DNA of 45,348 bases from Candidatus Amesbacteria bacterium (GCA_027331445.1 DAHWUD010000006.1:1-45348), one strand, 5' to 3'. Shown: positions 9,428 through 20,200, counted from the first letter of the stretch. Translations and numbers: made by a program. The notes: generated from the sequence alone by a model not told the origin.

Positions 9428-9435
9428 AATTGAAA

Positions 9436-9894
9436 TTAGCGGTTAACATGGAGGTCATTATAACCTTTTTTGACGGTTTCGGCAATGACTTCCCAGGAAA
9501 AACCGCGGGTTGTCAGGTAGCGGGTAGCTTTGAGGCGGTAGTCTTTACCGGAGAGGCCGGACCACAGAGGCTGCTTTTTATTTAAGGCCTGAAAAGCCAG
9601 GGTTTTTTCGTCGACATCCGGGAGAGAGACAGAAGTAAGATCAATGCCTTTTTGCTTCAGTTCCTGTTTTAAGAGGCGCGAGCCGCGGGGACGGGAACGG
9701 GAACGGGACTCGATGAGCCACCGGGCGAAGGCGGCGTCATCAACCAACTTATATTTTTTGAGAAAGTCCAGTGTTTGATTAATTAAAGCGGCGTCGGAAG
9801 TTTTGGTGCGCAAGTAGCGGGTGACCTCAGCAAGACTCCGGGGACGATAGGAGAGATATTTCATAACTGATTCCCTGAGGGTTTTTGAGTCCAT
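9436..9894 (-). CDS. recX: Regulatory protein RecX
   Basis: RSLAEVTRYLRTK...VDDAAFARWLIESR...RGSRLLKQELKQKGI, adjacent to recA. Confidence 0.85.
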   Translation of the reverse strand: MDSKTLRESVMKYLSYRPRSLAEVTRYLRTKTSDAALINQTLDFLKKYKLVDDAAFARWLIESRSRSRPRGSRLLKQELKQKGIDLTSVSLPDVDEKTLAFQALNKKQPLWSGLSGKDYRLKATRYLTTRGFSWEVIAETVKKGYNDLHVNR

Positions 9895-9905
9895 GGAAAT
9901 GTATT

Positions 9906-10949
9906 TTACTCTTCGTCGGTTTCGTTTTCCCCGACTTGCTTGGGGACAGTTTTTTTGCCTTCTTTAACGGATTTCCAGATGGCGTCTTCGATTTGTTTAG
10001 TGACTTTAGGATTATCGATCAAAAAATTGCGGGCGGCTTCCCGGCCCTGGCCGATAATAGTTTCGTTGAAATAAATGAAAGCACCTTTCTTGGTAAGGAT
10101 GCCCAGTTCCAGACCGACATCGATCAGGCCGCCGGCTTTGCTGATACCGCCGGAATTTAAGACATCAAACTCGGCCACCCGGAACGGCGGGGCGACTTTA
10201 TTTTTGACGATACGGGCGCGGTGACGGGAACCAATGACGGTATCACCGTCTTTAAGAGTTTCGATCTTACGGGTATCAATGCGGATACTGGAATAAAACT
10301 TGAGGGCCATGCCGCCGGTCGTTGTTTCGGGATTGCCGAACATGACGCCGATTTTCATGCGCAGCTGGTTGGTAAAGATGACCACGGTACGGCTTTTGGC
10401 AATGGCACCGGTAATTTTTCTTAAAGCCTGGGACATGAGCCGGGCCTGGACGCCCATGACCGAATCCCCCATTTCTCCTTCCAGTTCGGCCCGGGGAACC
10501 AGAGCGGCGACCGAATCAATGACAATGATATCGATGGCGCCGGAGCGGATGAGGGTTTCCACAATTTCCAGAGCCTGTTCGCCGCTGTCGGGCTGGGAAA
10601 TATAAAGATTATCCAAATCCACACCGATCGCTTCCGCCCGGGCCGGATCAAGGGCGTGCTCGGCGTCAATAAAGGCGGCGGTGCCGCCCATCTTTTGGGC
10701 TTCGGCAATGCAGTGAAGAGCGATAGTGGTTTTTCCGGAAGCCTCAGGGCCGTAAATTTCGGTGATGCGGCCGCGGGGAAAGCCGCCGATACCTAAGGCC
10801 AAATCCAAAGCAATAGAACCGGTAGGAATGACATCCACGGAAAACTTATCGGCCTTCTCGCCCAACTTCATGATGGCGCCGTGACCAAATTGTTTTTCAA
10901 TCTGGTCCATGGCTATTTTGATGGCTTGAAGTTTTTGGTCTGTGGCCAT
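9906..10949 (-). CDS. recA: Recombinase A
   Basis: [50 protein letters not shown]. Confidence 0.98.
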   Translation of the reverse strand: MATDQKLQAIKIAMDQIEKQFGHGAIMKLGEKADKFSVDVIPTGSIALDLALGIGGFPRGRITEIYGPEASGKTTIALHCIAEAQKMGGTAAFIDAEHALDPARAEAIGVDLDNLYISQPDSGEQALEIVETLIRSGAIDIIVIDSVAALVPRAELEGEMGDSVMGVQARLMSQALRKITGAIAKSRTVVIFTNQLRMKIGVMFGNPETTTGGMALKFYSSIRIDTRKIETLKDGDTVIGSRHRARIVKNKVAPPFRVAEFDVLNSGGISKAGGLIDVGLELGILTKKGAFIYFNETIIGQGREAARNFLIDNPKVTKQIEDAIWKSVKEGKKTVPKQVGENETDEE

Positions 10950-11015
10950 ATCTAGTCACAATATACAGGCCAAATAAAAAAATGCAAGGGCAAATTAGCT
11001 ATCAGCTATTAGCCA

Positions 11016-11747
11016 TTAGCTATTGGCGGACAGCTGTTGGGAGCCAGAAACCGGGTGATCGCGGAAAGCGAAATAGACCTGGAAGGAATAAACTCCGAGT
11101 ATAAGCTGAAGGGGAATGTAAAGCAGACTGGCGAGGGATTTGGCGAGGGGAACGGGGCCCAGGGCAACGGAGGTAAGCAGGCTGTAGGCAAGTGAAACCA
11201 GAAAGGGAAGAATCAGATATTTGACGGCGGTCCAGAATCGGCCTTTGATCAAACTCTTACTGCGGCCCATGGAGGCGAAGGCCCCGAGATGCTCGTTGAT
11301 AATAACTGGGCCGGCGAAAGAAAACCAGACGGAGAAAATTAGTCCGGGAACAATAAATAGGACGAAGCCGAGAGTGGTAAGAAAACCGGCGGAAAGGCTA
11401 AGGACCAACATGGGCCAGGTTTTCTGCCAGCCAACGGAAAAAAGCTGCCGGAAAGGCGACCTCTGATCCTGACCGACAGCATTAAGCTGGACCGTTAAGG
11501 ACGTGCTAAACCACAAGAGCAGAAGGATCAGTACCGGAATATAAATTAGGGTAGGAAGGAGGGTGTTTAGATGAGGAATAGCATGAGAGATGGCAGCAAA
11601 CATGCCGGTGGTGACAGCGATAATGATAAGGGGGATGAAGGCAGCCAGGGTCAGACCGAAATCAATGAGCCAAAAAACAAGCAGATAGACGAAATGTTTT
11701 TTAAAAAGGTTAAAGCTGGTTTTAAGAAGATCGAGGGGCGAGGCCAC
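11016..11747 (-). CDS. Multi-TM membrane protein of unknown function
   Basis: 243 aa hydrophobic ORF. FIVPGLIFSVWFSFAGPVIINEHLGAFASMGRSKSLIKGRFW resembles DUF975/glycerophosphodiesterase-membrane-domain-like proteins. Confidence 0.6.
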   Translation of the reverse strand: MASPLDLLKTSFNLFKKHFVYLLVFWLIDFGLTLAAFIPLIIIAVTTGMFAAISHAIPHLNTLLPTLIYIPVLILLLLWFSTSLTVQLNAVGQDQRSPFRQLFSVGWQKTWPMLVLSLSAGFLTTLGFVLFIVPGLIFSVWFSFAGPVIINEHLGAFASMGRSKSLIKGRFWTAVKYLILPFLVSLAYSLLTSVALGPVPLAKSLASLLYIPLQLILGVYSFQVYFAFRDHPVSGSQQLSANS

Positions 11748-11761
11748 AATTTAAGTGTAGA

Positions 11762-12544
11762 TTATTTGTCTGCTCTCGGCAAGGCGAGCAGCCAGGTAAT
11801 CATAAAATAGAGAAAAACGCCCAGGCTGACAAAGGAGATCAGCTGGTTGGGAGCCAAAGCCAGAAACGCGTCCATGAGGAAAGGCAAGACGGAGGCATAA
11901 AGGACTAAATTGAAAATCTGGAGGTAAGTGAGGCGGCGTTTGAGCAGGAGAGCGGCCAGCCAGAAAATTAAACTCCAGATGGCAAAGCCCAGAAGCCGGC
12001 CGATCCAGAGAAAAGCCGAAAGCAGGAGCGAAAAACCTAAAAGGAGGCCGACGACAATCAGCCACAGGCGAATCTGGTGCGCGGTGACATAGGAAACCAG
12101 GGTGTTTTTGTCGGTATGGAAATCGGGAAAATCGGAGATATTCTGGGTCTGAGTAGTGTTGGCGTCCTGTTTAAACAGGATTTTGTCGCCGGTAACCAGG
12201 ACACCAGTGGTAACATTGCCCAATTCGGCGGAAGTAGAGGCCGTGGTATCGACAATAATAGGAAAGTCAGAAGAGCCAAAAACGGCGGGTTGGGACAAAG
12301 TGGTTGTCAGACGGCCACTTTTTACCTGAACGGCGGCTGTAGGTAAGTTGTCACGCAGCAGGCGGGGCAACTGGGGAATAAAATAGGTGACGGCTGCCAG
12401 AACCAGAATCAGGGTGACGGCGGCGACCAGAAGAAAATACTGGGACCAGTACCAGAGAACCCGGGGAAAGGGCTTGGCAATAATAAGTTTGCCATATTGC
12501 TTATCCTGAAGGCTGGCCAGAGTTTCTTTAAACGTCCTTATCAC
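11762..12544 (-). CDS. DUF1189-like membrane protein
   Basis: 260 aa, N-terminal TM, extracytoplasmic region, then several TMs; GTG start; overall layout like DUF1189 proteins. Confidence 0.55.
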   Translation of the reverse strand: MIRTFKETLASLQDKQYGKLIIAKPFPRVLWYWSQYFLLVAAVTLILVLAAVTYFIPQLPRLLRDNLPTAAVQVKSGRLTTTLSQPAVFGSSDFPIIVDTTASTSAELGNVTTGVLVTGDKILFKQDANTTQTQNISDFPDFHTDKNTLVSYVTAHQIRLWLIVVGLLLGFSLLLSAFLWIGRLLGFAIWSLIFWLAALLLKRRLTYLQIFNLVLYASVLPFLMDAFLALAPNQLISFVSLGVFLYFMITWLLALPRADK

Positions 12545-12596
12545 CGTTTAATTGTAGCCTCAAATAGGGTAAAATACAACCTGATCCGGCGGGTTA

Positions 12597-12671
12597 CGGA
12601 GTGTAGTTCATCGGTAGAACGCTCGCATGGGGTGCGAGAGGTAAAGGGTCCAATTCCCTTCACTCCGACCA
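12597..12671 (+). tRNA. tRNA-Pro (anticodon GGG), CCA encoded
   Basis: Full cloverleaf: acceptor CGGAGTG/CACTCCG, D stem GTTC/GAAC, anticodon arm CTCGC-ATGGGGT-GCGAG, T stem AAGGG/CCCTT, A73 then CCA. C1-G72 is typical of bacterial tRNA-Pro. Confidence 0.95.
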
Positions 12672-12675
12672 AGGT

Positions 12676-13080
12676 ATGGCGGAGACACTGCCCGGTGACG
12701 TGAGGCTGGTGGTAGGGATCAAACCGGACAGTTATATCGAGGCCAAAGGCCGACAGGCACAATTTGAGCAAATAGTCAGGTTGTCTGCAGTGGGATTACG
12801 ACTTAAACAGGAGGGAAGGTTGGGGGTGATGTTTCCCATTCCGGAAAGAGGCGGGCAGGAGACGGGAGGGTTTTACGACCAGCTGGTGAAAAATATCGGG
12901 ATGTACCGCCGCCCCGGCTGCTATCATCTACACGGGGAAGGCGATCCCGACGCGGACATCAAAATCGCCCGGATGCTGACCCCGGAACCTTGGTGCCGGG
13001 TAAAATTAATGAAAGTTCAATCGGGTATTCCTATCTCTATGACGAGCCTTTTGAATTCAGATAAGGATGACTGCGGATGA
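12676..13080 (+). CDS. Hypothetical protein
   Basis: 134 aa ORF starting 4 nt after the tRNA CCA on the same strand, with no substantial opposite-strand gene. Confidence 0.5.
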   Translation: MAETLPGDVRLVVGIKPDSYIEAKGRQAQFEQIVRLSAVGLRLKQEGRLGVMFPIPERGGQETGGFYDQLVKNIGMYRRPGCYHLHGEGDPDADIKIARMLTPEPWCRVKLMKVQSGIPISMTSLLNSDKDDCG

Positions 13081-13096
13081 CATATATAATGGAGAT

Positions 13097-13450
13097 ATGG
13101 AAGAAGACGAGAAGAAGTTTAAGTGGCCGGTAATTAAGATTACCGCCAGCTTCTGGATGGGGGTGATAGAGACGGCGCTATTGACCCCGGCGGCGGTGTT
13201 TTGGTCTGCCATCGCGATGTACACCACGCTGGGAACAGATTATGTGTATGACGTGGTGCTGCCGCAGCTGGAGCAGAGTTTTTGGGGAAATGCGCTGGTA
13301 ACTTTACTGGTCATCGGATTCCCGGCAATAACGATTGCGACGTCGGGAATGGAATATATTAAGACTAAAAAAGGCGGATACAGATGGGGGATCGGATTGG
13401 GAGCGGCGTTTTTAATGCTGGGTTTTTACGCAGCGTTGAAGAAGTACTGA
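13097..13450 (+). CDS. Small membrane protein of unknown function
   Basis: MEEDEKKFKWPVIKITASFWMG..., about 3 TM segments. ATG at 13097 preferred over 13067 because TATAAT lies at 13085-13090. Confidence 0.65.
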   Translation: MEEDEKKFKWPVIKITASFWMGVIETALLTPAAVFWSAIAMYTTLGTDYVYDVVLPQLEQSFWGNALVTLLVIGFPAITIATSGMEYIKTKKGGYRWGIGLGAAFLMLGFYAALKKY

Positions 13451-13457
13451 CGCGGGA

Positions 13458-13862
13458 CTAGCGTTTGGGAGATTGTTTTTTGCGGCGGGATTTGCCGCCC
13501 ATGCCGACCATGCGGCGCTGACGTTCACGGGAATCGCGGGTCAAAAGATGGGCGGTATGAAGGACAATTTTATGATCCGCTTTGAGGGCAGACAGGGCCC
13601 GAGCCAGGCCTAAGACGGTGGCGTCCAACTGGCCGGATTTGCCGCCGCCCAGAACTTTAACCTCGGCGGCGTATTTGGTCAGAGACAGCAATTTGAAAGG
13701 GGTTTCGTAGCGGGTTTGGGCCTGAAGTCCGGGAAAATAAACGGAAGCCGGCTTCCCGTTAACCACGACTTCACCCTTGCCGGGAATTAAGCGGACGGAA
13801 GCCACCGAGCGCTTACGGCGGCCGATGGCGGAAGCATAAATTTTGACTTTAGTATCAGCCAT
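13458..13862 (-). CDS. rpsI: 30S ribosomal protein S9
   Basis: AIGRRKRSVASVRL...LTRDSRERQRRMVGMGGKSRRKKQSPKR. Confidence 0.96.
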   Translation of the reverse strand: MADTKVKIYASAIGRRKRSVASVRLIPGKGEVVVNGKPASVYFPGLQAQTRYETPFKLLSLTKYAAEVKVLGGGKSGQLDATVLGLARALSALKADHKIVLHTAHLLTRDSRERQRRMVGMGGKSRRKKQSPKR

Positions 13863-14284
13863 TAGGCAACTTTCCTGAATTGATTAACATAGGTGTGGTC
13901 GGGTCCGGGAAAAATATGCAGATGGGAGAGCATTTTATCATGCAACTTGTTTTGGGGGAGCATACCGGAAACGGCGTGAAGAATAATCTGGTCGGGGTGG
14001 GTGGCCCGGAGAGAGGAAAAGGCAGTGACTTTGAGGCCGCCGGGAAAACCGGAGTGGCGATAATATTTTTTCTGAGCGGCCTTGCGGCCGGTAACCACCA
14101 AGCCGGAGGCGTTAATGACGACGACATGATCCGCAATGTCCAGGTAGCGGACAAAGCCGGTTTTGTGTTTGCCCATGAGGAGGGAGGCAATCTGGGTGGC
14201 CAGGCGGCCTAAAATCTGATCCTTGGCATCAATTAAGTGCCAGCCACGGGTAATAGCGGAGGCAGAAGTGGTTGAAGTATTCAT
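13862..14284 (-). CDS. rplM: 50S ribosomal protein L13
   Basis: GWHLIDAKDQILGRLATQIASLLMGKHK...VSGMLPQNKLHDKMLSHLHIFPG. Confidence 0.95.
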   Translation of the reverse strand: MNTSTTSASAITRGWHLIDAKDQILGRLATQIASLLMGKHKTGFVRYLDIADHVVVINASGLVVTGRKAAQKKYYRHSGFPGGLKVTAFSSLRATHPDQIILHAVSGMLPQNKLHDKMLSHLHIFPGPDHTYVNQFRKVA

Positions 14285-14292
14285 AGATGAGA

Positions 14293-14757
14293 TTATTTTT
14301 TGGCAACAGATTTTTTAGTCCGGGAAGTGGGGGAAGCGGCGGGGGTTTTGGAAGCATGAGCGGCTTTGGGCTGCGGGGTGTCGGAAATGACGGCAGGAAC
14401 GGCGGCAGAAACAAATTCCATCCGAACCATGGGGGCATTGTCTCCGACCCGGTTTCCCAGCTTGATGAGGCGCAGGTAACCACCGGGGCGGGATTTGAAA
14501 CGGGGGGCGATATCTCGAACCAACTTATTGACCAGTTCTTTATCAACGATGACGGATTCGACTTCCCGAACGTCGGCCAAAGTACCGCGGCGGGCTTTAG
14601 TAATCAGCCTTTCGATGAGGATCTTGGCGGCACTGGCCTTAGCAGCGGTGGTCTCGATGGCTTCCGAACGGATAAGAGCACCCGCCAGACCTTTTAGCAG
14701 GGCCTGACGCTGGCCGGTATCACGGCTGAGCTTGGTTCCAAATACGTTGTGTGGCAT
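14293..14757 (-). CDS. rplQ: 50S ribosomal protein L17
   Basis: LSRDTGQRQALLKGLAGALIRSEAIETTAAKA...GGYLRLIKLGNRVGDNAPM. Confidence 0.95.
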   Translation of the reverse strand: MPHNVFGTKLSRDTGQRQALLKGLAGALIRSEAIETTAAKASAAKILIERLITKARRGTLADVREVESVIVDKELVNKLVRDIAPRFKSRPGGYLRLIKLGNRVGDNAPMVRMEFVSAAVPAVISDTPQPKAAHASKTPAASPTSRTKKSVAKK

Positions 14758-14760
14758 GTG

Positions 14761-15678
14761 TCATTGGGCGAGATCAAATCCGCGGTCTTTGAGGGCGGCC
14801 TCGATAATTTTGACGGATTTGCCTCCGAGATTTTTAACTTTGGCTAGTTCTGAGGCGGGGACAGCGAGTAAATCCGCAACCGTGGCAAACCCCGCGCGCT
14901 GCAGGGAATTGGTGATCCGGGTAGGTAAGTCCAATTCCTCGACGGAGATGCTGCCCCCGGCGCTGGGGCGGGATGAGGAAGAAGAATCCGAAACGGCGGG
15001 AGCAGAAGAGGGGTTAACAATGCCCTGAAAATAATTGACTAAAGTGCCGGCGGCGGCTTTGACGGCGGCGTCCGGGGAAAGAGTACCGTTGGTGCGGACA
15101 TCTAAAATCAATTTGTCGAAGTTGGTAACCCGACCAACGCGGGTGGCTTCAACGGCGTAGTTGACACGGATGACCGGAGAAAAGTCGGCGTCTGTGGGGA
15201 TCACACCTACGGTAGTGCTCTTGCGGTCTTCGGCGGGAGAATAGCCAAAACCGGATTCAACGGTAGCTTCGATTTCCAGGCGGGAAGATTTGTCAGAAAG
15301 ATGGGCTAAAATCAGATCGGGATTGGCAATGGTGACGTCGGATCCGGTAGCGAACTGGCCGGCGGTAACGGGCCCGGGGCCCTTGGCCGAAAGAGTAATT
15401 TTGGCGGGCTGGCCGCCGGTATAAGCGAGATGAACCTGCTTGATGGCCAAGATAACCTGGACTAAATCCTCCTGAACGCCTTCAATGGTGGAAAACTGAT
15501 GGCGGGTGCCTTCGATGATGACGCTCGTTATAGCGGCTCCGGGGATAGAGGTGTAGAGAACCCGGCGCAGAGCGTTACCCAGAGTATCGCCAAAACCCTG
15601 AGGCAAGGGTTCAATAACGAACCGGCCCTGGGAACCGGTGAGGCTTTCAGAAGTAACGGTGAATTGTGGTTCAGCCAT
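14761..15678 (-). CDS. rpoA: DNA-directed RNA polymerase subunit alpha
   Basis: GRFVIEPLPQGFGDTLGNALRRVLYTSIPGAAIT plus a C-terminal alpha-CTD (LDLPTRITNSLQRAGFATVADLL). Confidence 0.97.
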   Translation of the reverse strand: MAEPQFTVTSESLTGSQGRFVIEPLPQGFGDTLGNALRRVLYTSIPGAAITSVIIEGTRHQFSTIEGVQEDLVQVILAIKQVHLAYTGGQPAKITLSAKGPGPVTAGQFATGSDVTIANPDLILAHLSDKSSRLEIEATVESGFGYSPAEDRKSTTVGVIPTDADFSPVIRVNYAVEATRVGRVTNFDKLILDVRTNGTLSPDAAVKAAAGTLVNYFQGIVNPSSAPAVSDSSSSSRPSAGGSISVEELDLPTRITNSLQRAGFATVADLLAVPASELAKVKNLGGKSVKIIEAALKDRGFDLAQ

Positions 15679-15681
15679 AGT

Positions 15682-16281
15682 TTAGCGTGAATAAAATTCA
15701 ACAATGAGTTGTTCGTTAATGGGACTATCAATGTCAACGCGGTTCGGTAAACGGGAAATTTTACCGGCGGCGGATTGACGTTCTAGCCAGGCAGGAGCAC
15801 GGAACTCTGAATCGGTCAGACGGGATTTAACGTGGGGAATATTTACCGCCACGGAATCCAGGGTAATGACGTCTCCCGCCTTCACCTGATAAGAAGGGAG
15901 GCTAACGCGATGACCGTTAACCAGGACATGCCCGTGCGAGACAATCTGGCGCGCCATGGCCCGGGTGGGGACAAGCCCCAGGCGGTAAACCACGTTGTCC
16001 AGACGCGTTTCCAGGAGGATAAGCAAAGCTTCTCCAGTCTGGCCACGGACTTTTCTGGCTATCTCAAAGTACTTACGAAACTGTCCCTCGATTATACCAT
16101 AAAGTCGGCGCGTTTTCTGCTTTTCCCGTAATTGGGAGCCGTACTCGGAAAGCCGGGGGGCACCTTTGGCTCCATGCTGACCGGGAGGCTGGGTAGAACG
16201 ACGGAGTTTGCGGCCCTTGCCGAACAAATCCAAGCCTTCCCTACGGGAAAGTCGATTTTTGGGTCCGGTGTAGTTTGACAT
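15682..16281 (-). CDS. rpsD: 30S ribosomal protein S4
   Basis: YTGPKNRLSRREGLDLFGKG, LETRLDNVVYRLGLVPTRAMARQIVSHGHVLVNG. Confidence 0.97.
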   Translation of the reverse strand: MSNYTGPKNRLSRREGLDLFGKGRKLRRSTQPPGQHGAKGAPRLSEYGSQLREKQKTRRLYGIIEGQFRKYFEIARKVRGQTGEALLILLETRLDNVVYRLGLVPTRAMARQIVSHGHVLVNGHRVSLPSYQVKAGDVITLDSVAVNIPHVKSRLTDSEFRAPAWLERQSAAGKISRLPNRVDIDSPINEQLIVEFYSR

Positions 16282-16290
16282 AAATTTTTT

Positions 16291-16767
16291 TTACCACCTA
16301 AAATGGGCGAAGGCTTTGTTGGCTTCGGCCATGCGATGGGTATCTAACTTTTTTTTGACAGCTCCGCCGGCATTATTTAAGGCATCGGTCAGTTCGGCGA
16401 CCAGTTTTTGGGCAAAAGTATGATATTGGGAGCTGTCACGGGCGTTGGCGAAAGTAATCAGCCAGCGGATGCCCAGGGAGTCACGGCGGGGGCCGCGAAC
16501 TGGGGAAGGCACCTGATAGGCGGCGCCGCCGATGCGGCGGGAACGAACTTCCATCTGGGGTTTAATATTTTCCAGGGCCTGATGAAAAACCGTGAGGGGG
16601 TCCTGACCGGTTTGGGTTTTGAGGAGGTCAAGGGCGGAATAGACTTCCTTTTGGGCCACGGTCTTTTTGCCGGATTGCATCACCCGGTTGATAAGCTTGG
16701 TGACCATCAGATCGTGATATACCGGGTCGGGAACTAAGGCGCGGGGAGTGGCGGGACGGGATCTCAT
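16291..16767 (-). CDS. rpsG: 30S ribosomal protein S7
   Basis: MRSRPATPRALVPDPVYHDLMVTKLINRVMQSGKK...GGAAYQVPSPVRGPRRDSLGIRWL. The listed start at 17010 overlaps rpsL; the Met at 16767 fits. Confidence 0.95.
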   Translation of the reverse strand: MRSRPATPRALVPDPVYHDLMVTKLINRVMQSGKKTVAQKEVYSALDLLKTQTGQDPLTVFHQALENIKPQMEVRSRRIGGAAYQVPSPVRGPRRDSLGIRWLITFANARDSSQYHTFAQKLVAELTDALNNAGGAVKKKLDTHRMAEANKAFAHFRW

Positions 16768-16768
16768 A

Positions 16769-17203
16769 TTAGGAGGCGGCGGCGGTAGAGGGGCCACTGG
16801 TCGCTTTGGTGCCATAACGGGAACGGCCCTGTTTACGGTTTTCCACACCACCGGCATCGTACTTTCCGCGCACGATGTGATATTTAACACCGGGAAGATC
16901 CTTGACGCGGCCACCCCGGACCAAAACAATGGCGTGCTCGGCCAGGTTGTGACCGATTCCGGGAATATATGAGGTGACCTCAGTTTTATTGGAAAGACGG
17001 ACCCGGGCAATTTTTCTTAAGGCGGAGTTGGGCTTTTTGGGAGTCATGGTTTTAACAATGGTAACCACTCCCCGCTTGAAGGGATTTTGAGTGCCGGTAA
17101 AACGACGGTCCTTGGCATTGAATGAACGCCGCAGAGCCGTGGCCTTGACCTTTTTGATCTTGGCGTGGCGACCGAAGCGCACTAATTGATTGACGGTAGG
17201 CAT
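16769..17203 (-). CDS. rpsL: 30S ribosomal protein S12
   Basis: [12 protein letters not shown]...[19 protein letters not shown]...[35 protein letters not shown]. Confidence 0.97.
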   Translation of the reverse strand: MPTVNQLVRFGRHAKIKKVKATALRRSFNAKDRRFTGTQNPFKRGVVTIVKTMTPKKPNSALRKIARVRLSNKTEVTSYIPGIGHNLAEHAIVLVRGGRVKDLPGVKYHIVRGKYDAGGVENRKQGRSRYGTKATSGPSTAAAS

Positions 17204-17205
17204 GG

Positions 17206-20200
17206 TTAGTTGAGGACGGCCCGATCCGGACTGGTGGGAATCAGGCGACCAATAATAACATTTTCCTTCAATCCGAGGAGAGGGTCAACCCGACCTTCGA
17301 TGGCGGCGTCGGCCAGCTGGGAAGTGGTTTCAATAAAGGACGCGGCAGAGAGCCAGGATCCGGTTTTGAGAGCGGCCCGGGTAATGCCCAAAACAATGAC
17401 CTGGGCGGTGGCGGGTTCCCCCCCGGCGGCCAGGATCTTGGCATTTTCGGTTTCAAAGGACGCCCGGTCGAGAATATCACCGGGGAGAAGGTTGGTATCG
17501 CCCTGGGTGAGCACCCTGACCCGGTCACTCATTTTTCTGACAATGACTTCAAAATGCTTATCATGAATAGGCACGCCCTGGGATTCGTAAACGGCCTGAA
17601 TTTCTTCGATTAAATATTCCTGGGCGCCGCGCAGACCCCGGACTTCCAAGACTTCCTTGATATCCAAAGACCCGGCGGCCAATTGGGTGCCGGTGGTGAC
17701 CTCGGAGCCGTCGGAAACGTGAAGCTCGGCGGCCAGGGGAATAAGATACTCGCGCTCGTCCACGGGCTTGACGGAAGTGTTTCTAATGCGGACTTTGTAG
17801 CCGTCTTCGGTCTCGGTGACGTCGACTTTGCCGGAAATTTCAGCTAGGGGCGAGATCATTTTGGGAGTCCGGGCTTCAAAGAGCTCTTCAACCCGGGGAA
17901 GGCCCTGGGTCACGTCGATAGAACCCACGGACTGGCCACCGCGTTTGCCATGCAGGGTCATCTGAGTACCGGGCTCACCGATGCTTTGAGCAGCGATAAC
18001 CCCGACGGGGTCACCCAGCGTAGCCTGAGACATGGAACTCAGGCTCCAGCCGTAGCATTTCACGCACAAACCGTGTTTGGTATTGCAGGTTAAGGGAGAA
18101 CGGACGGTGACATCCATAACTTTTTCGGATTCAATTTTGGCCAGGGCGGCGTCGTCGATAAGACTGCCGGAGGAAAGAATAACTTTCTTGGTGGCGGGAG
18201 AGACCACATCGGCGGCCAGGATGCGACCAAAGAGCCGGGCCGGGAAAACTTTAGCCCGGCGGCCGCTTCTGTGAATAGTCAAGCCGGCGGTGGTACCACA
18301 ATCTTCCTCGCGAATGATGGCGTCATGGGCGACATCGACCAAGCGCCGGGTGAGGTAACCGGCGTCGGCGGTTCTGATGGCAGTGTCAGATAAACCTTTA
18401 CGTTCACCCCGGGCGGCAGAGACGTACTCAAAAGTGGAAAAGCCCTGGCGATAATTACTTTTGAGAGGCAGGTCCACAATGCGGCCCATGGGATCGACCA
18501 CTAAACCGCGCATGGCAGAGAGTTGGCGAACCTGCTCGCGGGAAGCCTTACCGGCGCCGGCTTCGATAATGATGCGGACCGGGTTGGTATCGGTGAACAA
18601 CTGCCAGGTAACGTCGGCTAATTGTTCAGTCGTCTCCAACCAAACTTCCTGGGTGAGGCGTTTTTTCTCTTCGGCGGTAATGAGCCCCATGGAAAAATTG
18701 GATTCAATTTCGGCCACCCGATTATTGGCGGCGGTGATAATCTGGTTTTTGTCGGGAGAAACCAAACAGTCGGTGATGGAAACGGAAATACCGGAGATGG
18801 TACCGGCCCAGAAGCCGAGATCTTTGACGTCATCGATCATTTTGATAATGACAGCGGTGTCGTAAAGTTCGAAGGCTTTGGCAAAAAGTTTGATCATGGT
18901 GCTTCTTTTGACCGGCTCGTTGACAAAACGAAGCTGCTCAGGCAGAACCTCATTGAAAAGCAGGCGGCCGGCGGAGGTGTCGATAATCCGGCCGTCAAGC
19001 TGAACCTTAATCTGCTGGCGCAGGCCGATATGGTCAGTGTGATGAGCCAGAATGGCTTCTTCGGGACCGGAAAAAACGGAGGAGAAAGCGGGCACGTGAG
19101 CATCGATAGAGGTGAGATAGTAATTACCCAAGGCAATTTCCTTGGTAGAAGGGATGGAAATCGGGGTGCCGTCGGCGGGCTTTCTAAGGTTGTTTTCCGG
19201 CATCATGAGAGTGGAGACTTCGGCTATCGCTTCCCGGCTCAGGGGGACGTGGACGGCCATCTGGTCGCCGTCAAAGTCGGCGTTAAAGCCGGCGCAAATA
19301 CAGGGGTGAATCTTGATGGCTGAACCTTCAATAAGGAGGGGATAAAAAGCCTGGATGGACAATTTGTGCAGGGTGGGAGCCCGATTGAGCATAACGGGGT
19401 GGTTTTTGGTAATTTCTTCCAGGATGTCAAAGACCTCCGGGGGCCGGCTTTCCAAAAGGTTCTTGGCGGATTTGACGTTGGGAGCTAACCCCTGGACAAT
19501 CATCTGGCGTAAAACAAAGGGCTTAAACATTTCCAAAGCCATCTCTTTGGGTAAACCACACTGATTGATTTTCAGTTCAGGACCGACGACGATGACGGAA
19601 CGGCCGGAATAATCAACGCGCTTCCCCAGAAGATTCTGGCGGAAACGGCCCTGTTTGCCGCGCAGAATATCGGACAGGGATTTGGTATGGGCCTGGGCGG
19701 GAAGACGGGTAGTCCGGGCGGTTCTCTGAGAAGAATCGATCAAGGCATCGACTGATTCCTGGAGCATGCGCTTCTCGTTTCTGAGAATAATTTCGGGAGC
19801 TCCGAGATCAATGAGGTGCTTGAGGCGGTTGTTACGGTTGATGACCCGGCGATAGAGATCATTCAAGTCAGAAGTGGCAAAGCGGCCGCCGGAAAGCTGA
19901 ACCATGGGCCGAAGATCCGGAGGAATAACGGGGAGAATGCGGACGATGGTCCAGGAGGGATCGACACCCGCCCGGCGCATACCGTCGACGACCCGCAGAC
20001 GTTTGGTGGCTTTGATATGGCGCTGCCCGGTAGAAGTGGTAACCTCCTGACGCAGCTGGTTACTCAGGCTACTCAAGTCGACCTGTTTTAAGACGTCGAG
20101 GATGGCTTCGGCGCCCATGCCCACGGCGGCGAAATCCAGGGCCGAATATTCGGAAAGTTTGGCGTATTCTTCCTCGGTGAGAATAGTGGCCAAACGGACA

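Noticed and set aside
14966-15030. Ser-rich stretch (SDSSSSSRPSAGGS) in RpoA
   Set aside because: Fits a flexible linker between alpha-NTD and alpha-CTD; not unusual.
18622-19323. 233 aa plus-strand ORF
   Set aside because: Antisense shadow of rpoC.
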